Source: Micromonospora rhizosphaerae
GTDB taxonomy: Bacteria; Actinomycetota; Actinomycetes; Mycobacteriales; Micromonosporaceae
Reading direction: 5' to 3'
Assembly: GCF_900091465.1 (NCBI RefSeq)
Contig: NZ_FMHV01000002.1
Span: 930,001 to 994,000 of the forward strand
DNA length: 64,000 bases
Shown: piece after piece, positions 17,042 through 24,067 of the stretch
Numbering within the stretch: the stretch's first letter is position 1
How the letters are laid out: every line of letters begins with the position of its first letter
Notes under the pieces: model-generated
The model's input: the letters and a program-made list of their open reading frames with translations, nothing else
Told to the model about the DNA's origin: nothing
Database searches by the model: none
Translations under genes and position numbers: made by a program

Positions 17042-18289
17042 TCAGCGGTTGGTGACCGGCGACCAGTGCCAGCCGTCGGTGGAGCCGTACAGCACGTTGT
17101 CGGGGTAACCGATCGCGTAGAACCAACCGTCTCGCGTACGGCGGATCGGGCCGGCCGTGGCCGGCAGGCCAGCCAGCTCGACCATCCGGTACGCGCCGCC
17201 GTCGCGGGCCGCCCAGTAGCGGTAGGCGAAGTTCTGGCGGTCCTCCGGCTGGAAGAGCACGTGGGTGCCGTCGGCGGCGACGAATGACCCGTATCCGTTC
17301 GTCCCGTGCGGGATCTCACCGGTATCCGTGAGCCGCTGCCAGCCGTCCTTGGTGGTACCGCCGTTGAGGCGATAGACCGCCAGGACGCGCTCGCCGCTGA
17401 CCACGGCGTACACCGTCTTCCCGCCACCGTCCACCGCCAGCGACAGCGGCTCGCAGCCCGCGCTCGGGCAGGACGGCGCGTCCCGGAAGACATGGGTGGC
17501 CCAGGTGCGACCGGCATCCGCGCTCACCGCGACCGCGGGTCGGCCGGTTGCCGGTTCGCGGCCCGGTATCCAGAGCCGGCCGGACAACTCGTCGATCCGC
17601 AGGCCATCCGGCTGCAACGTCAGGGCCGGTTGACGGGACAGGGGCGCGACCCGGTGCGACGCCGCGTCCACCGCCTGCATCGTGCAGGACGGCCCCGCCG
17701 TCTCCGGCCAGCAGATGGCCGTGCCACCGTCCGGCACCGCGTCCACCGCCGGCGCCTCCTGCGCCTTGCTCCAGTGGCGACCGCCGTCCGTGCTGATCAT
17801 CAGGCTGGCCGTGGCGGCGCCCGGCTGATCCGGCTGCGCGGCCCTGATCAGGACATCGGGACCGAGCACCGCCATCGCGCCGAGCCGCATCAGCGTGCCC
17901 CGGTCGGTCCAGGTGCGGCCGCCGTCGTCGGAGCCCTTCAGTTGGGCGACAGACTTGTCGCACGTGCTCGGCGTGGTGCAGGTCAACAGCAGGTAGAGGT
18001 GCTTCGCGTCGGCGGCGTCGACCCACTGCAACCGCTGTCCGGGAAGCGGGCTGGCGCTCGTCGGCGGGGTGCTCCCGTCCGCGATCGGCAGTTCGTCGAC
18101 CGAAGGCCGGGCCGTGGCCAGCAACGACGCGGCCAGTACGGCGATCGCCGCGACCGCCGAGATCCCCGCCACCGCCAGTCGCCGGCGGCGCCATTGACGG
18201 CGACCTGCCGTGTACACCTCGTCCGCCAGCAGGCGGCTCGGCGGCGACGATTCCGCCGCCTCCTCGAACAACTCACGCAGCCCGGTCAT
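17042..18289 (-). CDS. Membrane-anchored BNR/Asp-box propeller protein coupled to sigma factor
   Basis: 415 residues. Cytoplasmic segment of about 37 residues (LRELFEEAAESSPPSRLLADEV start), a basic RRQWRRRR patch, one membrane helix (about 39-62), a linker, then an extracellular propeller with Asp-boxes: SDDGGRTWTD, STDGGRHWSK, SADAGRTWAT and STDGWHWSPV. BNR/Asp-box propellers occur in sialidases and photosystem assembly factors; no sialidase catalytic set is seen. The start overlaps the sigma stop by four bases (ATGA). It likely restrains the sigma factor or passes a surface signal to it, which is inference. Confidence 0.82.
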   Translation of the reverse strand: MTGLRELFEEAAESSPPSRLLADEVYTAGRRQWRRRRLAVAGISAVAAIAVLAASLLATARPSVDELPIADGSTPPTSASPLPGQRLQWVDAADAKHLYLLLTCTTPSTCDKSVAQLKGSDDGGRTWTDRGTLMRLGAMAVLGPDVLIRAAQPDQPGAATASLMISTDGGRHWSKAQEAPAVDAVPDGGTAICWPETAGPSCTMQAVDAASHRVAPLSRQPALTLQPDGLRIDELSGRLWIPGREPATGRPAVAVSADAGRTWATHVFRDAPSCPSAGCEPLSLAVDGGGKTVYAVVSGERVLAVYRLNGGTTKDGWQRLTDTGEIPHGTNGYGSFVAADGTHVLFQPEDRQNFAYRYWAARDGGAYRMVELAGLPATAGPIRRTRDGWFYAIGYPDNVLYGSTDGWHWSPVTNR

Positions 18290-18825
18290 GCCCTTCCCTC
18301 CGTAGCGCCGGCGAGGGCGGGCACGGCATCGCCCAGAATCTGGCGCAGCGCGGCGAGACCCCGCGCCGTCTGGCTCTTGACCGTGCCCTCTGAGCAGCCC
18401 AGCGCGGCGGCTGTCTCGGCCACGTCCAGCCCCTGGTAGAACCGACAGACCAGGGTCACCCGTTGGCGGGGCGGCACGTGGCGCAGCGCCTGGACGAACA
18501 CCATCCGGCGGGTCGTCGTCTCCGCGTCGTCGTCCGGGCCGGCCCGGTCCGGTGTTTCGGCGACACTGCGCTCGCGGCGCCGCCACACCCGCCGGGTTTC
18601 GGACAGGTAGGTCCGGACCAGGCAGGTCCGGACGAACGCGTCCAGCGCCTCCGGGTCGCGGATCCGGTGCCAGCTTGCGGCGACCCGGATGAACGCGGCC
18701 TGGGTGAGGTCGTCCGCCCAGTGCCAGTCCCCGCACATCAGGTAGGCGGTACGCCGGACCACCTCGCGCCGGGCAGCGAAGTAATCGCTGAACTGGCGGC
18801 GGCCCTCGTCGTCATCGCTTCGCAT
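18286..18825 (-). CDS. SigE-family ECF sigma factor
   Basis: 179 residues with region 2 (RRTAYLMCGDWHWADDLTQA, about 23-44) and region 4 (LRHVPPRQRVTLVCRFYQGL and CSEGTVKSQTARGLAALR, about 113-165). It opens a minus-strand operon reaching 13356, in which all junctions overlap by four bases except a 77-base gap after the propeller gene. It is a paralogue of the sigma factor at 2451 and, like it, is followed directly by a membrane propeller protein. Self-regulation of the operon is likely but no -35/-10 element was recognised. Confidence 0.93.
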   Translation of the reverse strand: MRSDDDEGRRQFSDYFAARREVVRRTAYLMCGDWHWADDLTQAAFIRVAASWHRIRDPEALDAFVRTCLVRTYLSETRRVWRRRERSVAETPDRAGPDDDAETTTRRMVFVQALRHVPPRQRVTLVCRFYQGLDVAETAAALGCSEGTVKSQTARGLAALRQILGDAVPALAGATEGRA

Positions 18826-19008
18826 CCCGCTCCCTTCACGGATAGGTGCACGAGCGAAGCCCGATCGGTTGCACGGGTGGGCGGGAACGTTGTGCCGGAT
18901 GTCGCTCGGTGCGGCCGGCGAGCGGATTGGCGTCCGCTGCCGCTGCTCTGCTTATCTGGAGAGCACAGGGCGGAGCATGCAGGACAGATGTCACAGTGAG
19001 GTGACCAG
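18826..19008. promoter_or_regulatory. Divergent promoter region
   Basis: 183 bases between the sigma factor and HMG-CoA lyase genes. Both promoters must lie here. GTGCACGAGCG near 18847 and GGTTGCACGGG near 18869 share a TGCACG core but I could not define an operator. Confidence 0.3.
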
Positions 19009-19929
19009 ATGAGCCAGCTACCGGAGTTTGTGTCGATCCGCGAGGTCGGCCCGCGTGACGGGTTGCAGAACGAGGACCCGATCCCGACCGACGCCAAGGT
19101 GCGGCTGCTCGACGCCCTCTCGCGCACCGGCGTCAAGCGGATCGAGGCGGTCTCCTTCGTGCACCCGAAGGCGATCCCGCAGATGGCCGACGCCGACGAG
19201 GTGTGGCGGCGGGCCACGAAGGCGGAGGACGTGCGCTACTCGGCGCTGGTGCCGAACACCCGGGGCGCGCAGCGGGCGCTGGCCGCCGGCTTCACCGAGA
19301 TCGAGGTGGTGGTCTCGGCCAGCGACACGCACAACCGGCGCAACGTCAACCGCTCGACCGAGGAGTCCCTCGACGACATCGCCGAGCTGATCCACCTGCT
19401 GCACGGCGCGGGCGCCCAGGCGGAGGTGATCGTGGCGACCAGCTTCGGCTGCCCGTACGAGGGGGACATCGACCCGCAGCGCGTCGCGGGCATCGTCGAC
19501 CGGGTGGTCCGGGACGGCGCGGACCGGGTGGCCTTCGGCGACACCACCGGCATGGCCACCCCGCGCCGGGTCCGCGAGCTGATCACCGCGGTGTGCGACC
19601 GCAACGCCCACATCCCCGTCCTGCTGCACTTCCACAACACCCGGGGCACCGCGCTGGCGAACCTGTTGACCGCGCTGGAGCTGGGGATCACCGAGTTCGA
19701 CGCCAGCGTCGGCGGCCTCGGCGGCTGCCCGTATGCCCCGGGGGCCAGCGGCAACCTGGCCACCGAGGAGGCGGTGCACATGCTGCACGACATGGGCATC
19801 GACACGGGCATCGACCTGGACGCCCTGATCGAGGCGGCCGAGCTGGCCGAAGAACTCGTCGGCAAGAAGCTTCCCTCCGGCGTCCTCCGCGCCGGCCCCC
19901 GCACCCGCCTCACCCCTCTCCCCGCCTGA
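19009..19929 (+). CDS. mvaB: Hydroxymethylglutaryl-CoA lyase
   Basis: 306 residues of the HMGL/DRE-TIM family. The barrel start has REVGPRDGLQNE (metal-binding Asp, catalytic Arg), the metal-binding histidines sit in LLHFHNTRGTA, and the active-site cysteine loop reads GGLGGCPYAPGASGN. It cleaves HMG-CoA to acetoacetate and acetyl-CoA, the last step of leucine breakdown. The 306-residue length matches bacterial enzymes. The carboxylase beta subunit and acyl-CoA dehydrogenase genes 1.2-2.9 kb downstream fit the same pathway. Transcribed divergently from the sigma-led operon. Confidence 0.94.
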   Translation: MSQLPEFVSIREVGPRDGLQNEDPIPTDAKVRLLDALSRTGVKRIEAVSFVHPKAIPQMADADEVWRRATKAEDVRYSALVPNTRGAQRALAAGFTEIEVVVSASDTHNRRNVNRSTEESLDDIAELIHLLHGAGAQAEVIVATSFGCPYEGDIDPQRVAGIVDRVVRDGADRVAFGDTTGMATPRRVRELITAVCDRNAHIPVLLHFHNTRGTALANLLTALELGITEFDASVGGLGGCPYAPGASGNLATEEAVHMLHDMGIDTGIDLDALIEAAELAEELVGKKLPSGVLRAGPRTRLTPLPA

Positions 19930-19957
19930 CGGCCCGCCCCAGACCTGCTGAGCCGGG

Positions 19958-20005
19958 TCGACCAGGAGGTTCGCGCCCGGTTCAGGATGCGAACCTCCTG
20001 GTCGA
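19958..20005. terminator. Long perfect palindrome, terminator-like
   Basis: Arms TCGACCAGGAGGTTCGC of 17 bases, perfectly complementary, around a 14-base centre. It lies between the convergent HMG-CoA lyase and rhodanese genes, so it can terminate both. Its length and perfection exceed ordinary terminators here and it may belong to a dispersed palindrome family. Confidence 0.7.
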
Positions 20006-20020
20006 AGGAACGGGCGCGGG

Positions 20021-20359
20021 TCAGCGGGTGAGGGCGCCGGACTCGGTGGGGAGGCCGGCGGCGACCCAGTCCTCGATGCCGGCGGCGTACTTGCGCACGT
20101 CGGTGTAGCCGAGGGCGGTGAGCCGGTCGGCGACCCGCCCGCTGTTCGGGCAGGCGAGGTTGGAGCAGTACGTGACGATGGCGGCGTCCCGGTCCGGCAG
20201 CAGCTCGCCGGCCCGCTCGGCCACCTCGGCCTCGACCAGCGGGATCGCGCCGGGCAGGTGCTGCCGGGCGTAGTACTCGCCGCCGAGCGCGTCGACGACG
20301 GTCACCGTGCCGGCGTCGATCGCGGCGCGCAGCTCGTCCCGGGTGATGAGGGTGGTCAT
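20021..20359 (-). CDS. Single-domain rhodanese-like protein
   Basis: 112 residues forming one rhodanese fold. The active loop follows VTYC (catalytic Cys about 66) as SNLACPNS, so a persulfide-carrying cysteine is present and a second cysteine lies in the loop. AGGAGG precedes the ATG. Such small rhodaneses carry sulfane sulfur in stress or cysteine metabolism. It is divergent from the TetR gene at 20395 with only 35 bases between the two starts, and operators in that gap and just beyond suggest that TetR controls it. Confidence 0.88.
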   Translation of the reverse strand: MTTLITRDELRAAIDAGTVTVVDALGGEYYARQHLPGAIPLVEAEVAERAGELLPDRDAAIVTYCSNLACPNSGRVADRLTALGYTDVRKYAAGIEDWVAAGLPTESGALTR

Positions 20360-20378
20360 GGCATCCTCCTGAGGAATT

Positions 20379-20426
20379 GGACTACAGTCCGGTTATGTCC
20401 TGGAACGTTAGCGGACCACAGTCCGC
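20379..20426. promoter_or_regulatory. Paired TetR operators around a start codon
   Basis: Site 1, GGACTACAGTCC at 20379-20390, is a palindrome with 5-base arms. Site 2, GCGGACCACAGTCCGC at 20411-20426, has 6-base arms around CACA. They share GGACnnnAGTCC-like cores and their centres are 34 bases apart, about three helical turns. Site 1 covers a -10 element TACAGT (20382-20387); site 2 is inside the first codons of the TetR gene. Confidence 0.72.
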
Positions 20427-21036
20427 TTCTGCCACCCCTCCACCCGAACTGCTCAAGTTGCGTAGCTCACCGCCCCGGGAGCGGGCCGACGCCGCGCGCA
20501 ACCGAGCGGCCGTCCTGGACGCCGCAGCGGTCCTTTTCCGGGAGCGGGGAGTGGAGGCGGTCTCGATGGACGCCGTGGCCGCCGCCGCAGGGGTCGGCAA
20601 GGGAACGCTGTTCCGCCGGTTCGGGGACAAGGCGGGTCTCGCCGTGGCGCTCCTCGACCAGCAGGAGCGAGCGCTCCAGGAGGCGATCCTCTTCGGTCCG
20701 CCCCCGCTCGGGCCCGGCCCGGCCGGAGCGGAGCCGCCCGCGCGCGACCGGCTGCGGGCCTTCATCTCCGCCTACCTCGACTACCTGCTCGCCCACCTCG
20801 ACCTGGTCCGGATGTCGGAGACCGCATCGCCGGGCGCGCGCTACCGGATCGGCGCCTACCGGTTCTGGCACCGGCACGTCACGCTGCTGCTGGCCGGGCG
20901 CGAGGACCCGGCGGCCGACGCGCACACGCTGCTCGCGCCCGTCGCCGCCGAGCACGTGCGCGGGGTACGCGAGGAGCTGGGCGACGAGCGGCTGCGGGCC
21001 GCCGTGCTGGCGCTCGCCGACGCGCTCACCGGCTGA
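20395..21036 (+). CDS. TetR-family regulator
   Basis: 213 residues. Helix-turn-helix at about 35-80 (ARNRAAVLDAAAVLFRERGV, then VGKGTLFRRFGDKAGL). The C-terminal domain is short and typical of TetR proteins with SBP56/TetR_C_33-like ligand domains. ATG at 20395 lies 7 bases after the TACAGT -10, fitting a leaderless mRNA; the next candidate, a TTG at 20458, would remove a non-conserved tail and put site 2 upstream of the gene. Probably represses itself and the divergent rhodanese gene. Confidence 0.9.
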   Translation: MSWNVSGPQSASATPPPELLKLRSSPPRERADAARNRAAVLDAAAVLFRERGVEAVSMDAVAAAAGVGKGTLFRRFGDKAGLAVALLDQQERALQEAILFGPPPLGPGPAGAEPPARDRLRAFISAYLDYLLAHLDLVRMSETASPGARYRIGAYRFWHRHVTLLLAGREDPAADAHTLLAPVAAEHVRGVREELGDERLRAAVLALADALTG

Positions 21037-21101
21037 CCCCGCCGGCACCGCTCAGCCCGGCGTACGTCGGGTCGCCGGAGGGGGCACGGATGCGCTAACC
21101 T

Positions 21102-21111
21102 AACGATCGTT
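21102..21111. promoter_or_regulatory. Palindrome AACGATCGTT upstream of carboxylase
   Basis: Perfect 10-base palindrome 48 bases before the carboxylase start. Such sequences resemble operators of TetR regulators of acyl-CoA degradation genes. It may be the target of one of the TetR proteins in the window; none is shown to bind it. Confidence 0.45.
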
Positions 21112-21158
21112 CAGGTCGGTCGGCGCGCTCATGAGGCGCGGGTGGCGAGGGAGTCGGC

Positions 21159-22691
21159 GTGACGCTCGACGGTGAGGCACTGGAGCAGCTGCGCAAGCGC
21201 GCCAAGGCCGGCGGTGCGGACAAGTACCACGCGGCGAACGCCGCGAAGGGCAAGCTCTTCGCCCGCGAGCGGGTCGCCCTCCTGGTCGACGAGGGCTCCT
21301 TCGTCGAGGACGGCCTCTACGCCAACGCGATGGCCGAGGGACTGCCGGCCGACGGCGTGGTCACCGGCACCGCCACCATCGACGGCCGCCCGGTCTGCCT
21401 GATGGCCAACGACTCCACGGTCAAGGCCGGCAGCTGGGGTGCGCGGACCGTCGAGAAGATCATCCGGATCATCGAGCGGGCGTACTCGACCGGCGTGCCG
21501 ATGGTGTACCTGGTCGACTCGGCCGGCGCCCGGATCACCGACCAGGTTGAGCTCTTTCCGGGCCGGCGCGGTGCCGGAAAGATCTTCTGGAACCAGGTCC
21601 GCGCCTCCGGCTCGATCCCGCAGGTCTGCGCGCTCTTCGGGCCCAGCGCGGCCGGCGGGGCGTACATCCCGGCGTTCTGCGACGTGGTGGCCATGGTGGA
21701 CGGCAACGCCAGCATGTACCTCGGCTCCGACCGGATGGTCGAGATGGTCACCGGCGAGAAGACCACCCTCGAGGCGATGGGCGGGGCCAAGGTGCACTGC
21801 GCCGAGTCCGGCGTCGGGCACTTCCTCTGCAAGACCGAGGCCGACGCGCTCGACGTGGTGAAGCGCTACCTGTCCTACCTGCCGGCGAACTGGACCCAGG
21901 CGCCCCCGGCCGCCGAGGCCGTCCCCGCGCCCGAGAACGCCGACCTGGCCGCGCTGGTCCCGACCAGCGAGCGGCAGGCCTTCGACATGCGCCGGTACGT
22001 CAAGGGTCTGCTCGACGCCGGCTCGTTCTTCGAGATCCAGGCGCTCTGGGCGAAGGAGCTGACCATCGGTTTCGGCCGGCTGAACGGCGAGGTCGTCGGC
22101 GTGGTCGGCAACAACTCGATGTTCAAGGGCGGGGTGCTCTTCGTCGACTCGGCCGACAAGGCGACCCGGTTCGTGCAGCTCTGCGACGCGTTCAACGTGC
22201 CGCTGCTCTTCCTCAGCGACGTGCCCGGCTTCATGGTCGGCAGCGCGGTGGAGAAGCAGGGCATCATCCGGCACGGCGCCAAGATGATCACCGCGATCTC
22301 CGAGGCGACCGTACCGAAGATCTGCGTGGTGGTCCGCAAGGCGTACGGCGCGGGCCTCTACGCGATGGCCGGGCCTGGCTTCGAGCCGGACGCCACCATC
22401 GCGCTGCCCACCGCGAAGATCGCGGTGATGGGCGCCGAGGCCGCGGTCAACGCGGTGTACGCCAACAAGATCGCCGCCATCGCCGACGAGACCGAGCGCG
22501 CCGCCTTCGTCGCCGCGAAGCGCGAGGAGTACGAGCGGGACATCGACATCGTCCGGCTCGCCAGCGAGCTGGTGGTCGACGCGATCGTCGAGCCGCACGA
22601 GCTGCGTGCCGAGCTGGTCCGCCGGTTCGCCGCCGCCCGCGGCAAGGAACGGCACTTCTCCCGGCGCCGGCACGGCGTCAGCCCGGTCTGA
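21159..22691 (+). CDS. Acyl-CoA carboxylase beta subunit (carboxyltransferase)
   Basis: 510 residues with the two crotonase-like halves of a carboxyltransferase. The N-half has LFARERVALLVDEGSF, VYLVDSAGARI and an oxyanion loop in FGPSAAGGAYIPAF; the C-half has GVVGNNSMFKGGVLF and ICVVVRKAYGAGLYAM. It transfers CO2 from biotin to an acyl-CoA. Neighbouring HMG-CoA lyase and acyl-CoA dehydrogenase genes suggest methylcrotonyl-CoA (leucine pathway) as substrate, though propionyl-CoA-type use cannot be excluded. GTG start at 21159 follows GAGGGAG. The alpha subunit is not adjacent. Confidence 0.92.
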   Translation: MTLDGEALEQLRKRAKAGGADKYHAANAAKGKLFARERVALLVDEGSFVEDGLYANAMAEGLPADGVVTGTATIDGRPVCLMANDSTVKAGSWGARTVEKIIRIIERAYSTGVPMVYLVDSAGARITDQVELFPGRRGAGKIFWNQVRASGSIPQVCALFGPSAAGGAYIPAFCDVVAMVDGNASMYLGSDRMVEMVTGEKTTLEAMGGAKVHCAESGVGHFLCKTEADALDVVKRYLSYLPANWTQAPPAAEAVPAPENADLAALVPTSERQAFDMRRYVKGLLDAGSFFEIQALWAKELTIGFGRLNGEVVGVVGNNSMFKGGVLFVDSADKATRFVQLCDAFNVPLLFLSDVPGFMVGSAVEKQGIIRHGAKMITAISEATVPKICVVVRKAYGAGLYAMAGPGFEPDATIALPTAKIAVMGAEAAVNAVYANKIAAIADETERAAFVAAKREEYERDIDIVRLASELVVDAIVEPHELRAELVRRFAAARGKERHFSRRRHGVSPV

Positions 22692-22788
22692 CCCCGGCGG
22701 CCGGCCCGACCCGCGCCGGCCGGAACGGCACGAGCGACCAGTCCCGGCGTCACGAGCGCCCGGCGACCCGTCCACACAGGAGGAACAG

Positions 22789-23937
22789 ATGGACTTCCGG
22801 CTCACCGAGGAGCAAGAGGCGCTGCGGGAGAGCGTGCGGGACTTCGCCCGCGAGGTGGTCGCGCCGGTCATCGCCGAGCATTACGAGAAGCACACCTTCC
22901 CGTACGAGGTCATCCGGCAGATGGGCAAGATGGGCCTCTTCGGCCTGCCCTTCTCCGAGGAGTACGGGGGCATGGGCGGCGACTACTTCGCCCTCTGCCT
23001 GGCCCTCGAGGAGTTGGCCCGGGTGGACTCCAGCGTGGCGATCACGCTGGAGGCGGCCGTCTCCCTCGGCGCGATGCCGATCTACCGGTTCGGCACGGAC
23101 GAGCAGAAGGCGCAGTGGCTGCCGAAGCTGCTCAGCGGCGAGGCGCTGGCCGGTTTCGGGCTGACCGAGCCGGGCTTCGGCTCGGACGCCGGCGGCACCC
23201 AGACCCGCGCCGTCCTGGACGGCGACGAGTGGGTGATCAACGGCTCGAAGGCGTTCATCACCAACTCGGGAACCGACATCACCGCGCTGGTCACCGTTAC
23301 CGCGGTCACCGGCACGAAGCCGGATGGCTCCAAGGAGCTCTCCACCATCATCGTGCCGTCCGGGACCCCCGGCTTCACCGTCGCGCCCGGCTACTCCAAG
23401 GTCGGCTGGACCGCCTCGGACACCCATGAGCTGACCTTCGACGACTGCCGGGTACCGGCGGCGAACCTGCTCGGCCAGCGCGGCCGGGGCTTCGCCCAGT
23501 TCCTGCGCATCCTCGACGAGGGGCGGATCGCCATCGCCGCCCTGGCGGTCGGCCTCGCCCAAGGCTGCGTCGACGAGTCGATCAAGTACGCGAAGGAGCG
23601 GCACGCCTTCGGCCAGGCGATCGGCAACTACCAGGCGATCCAGTTCAAGATCGCGGACATGGAGCTGAAGGCGCACACCGCCCGGCTCGCCTACTACGAC
23701 GCCGCCGCGCGGATGCTCGCCGGCGAGCCGTTCAAGCGGCAGGCCGCGATCGCCAAGCTGCACGCCAGCACGATCGCCGTCGACAACGCCCGCGAGGCCA
23801 CCCAGATCCACGGCGGCTACGGCTTCATGAACGAATACCCGGTGGCCCGGTTCTGGCGGGACGCCAAGATCCTGGAGATCGGCGAGGGCACCAGCGAGGT
23901 GCAGCGCATGGTCATCGCCCGCGGCCTCGGCATGTGA
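22789..23937 (+). CDS. Acyl-CoA dehydrogenase (isovaleryl-/short-branched type)
   Basis: 382 residues of the standard length. FAD/substrate motifs: GFGLTEPGFGSDAGG, VINGSKAFITNSG, and QIHGGYGFMNEYPVARFWRD near the C-terminus. The catalytic base is probably E366 in the EIGEGTSEVQ segment, the position used by short-chain dehydrogenases. The ATG follows AGGAGG (22779-22784). It lies 97 bases after the carboxylase gene in the same direction, fitting an operon for leucine or branched-chain acyl breakdown. Electrons would go to ETF and then possibly to the EtfD-like membrane protein at 54290. Confidence 0.94.
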   Translation: MDFRLTEEQEALRESVRDFAREVVAPVIAEHYEKHTFPYEVIRQMGKMGLFGLPFSEEYGGMGGDYFALCLALEELARVDSSVAITLEAAVSLGAMPIYRFGTDEQKAQWLPKLLSGEALAGFGLTEPGFGSDAGGTQTRAVLDGDEWVINGSKAFITNSGTDITALVTVTAVTGTKPDGSKELSTIIVPSGTPGFTVAPGYSKVGWTASDTHELTFDDCRVPAANLLGQRGRGFAQFLRILDEGRIAIAALAVGLAQGCVDESIKYAKERHAFGQAIGNYQAIQFKIADMELKAHTARLAYYDAAARMLAGEPFKRQAAIAKLHASTIAVDNAREATQIHGGYGFMNEYPVARFWRDAKILEIGEGTSEVQRMVIARGLGM

Positions 23938-23938
23938 T

Positions 23939-23984
23939 GGAGGGCAGACCCGTGCAGGTGCGCTGAGCCCCGGACGGGTCCCTC
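23939..23984 (+). terminator. Imperfect terminator hairpin
   Basis: GAGGGCAGACCCGT pairs with ACGGGTCCCTC with a two-base bulge and a loop of about 20 bases, immediately after the acyl-CoA dehydrogenase stop. Confidence 0.5.
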
Positions 23985-24067
23985 TCCTGTCGGATATCCG
24001 CACCGGAACGTCGGCTGCGCGACGCTCGACTGCCCACGGCCGCAGCCGATCTCTAATCTTCGTGCCC

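Noticed and set aside
13356..18825. Lantibiotic or other biosynthetic cluster around the MacB exporter
   Set aside because: No precursor peptide or modification enzyme is present; the gene set fits export and envelope sensing only.
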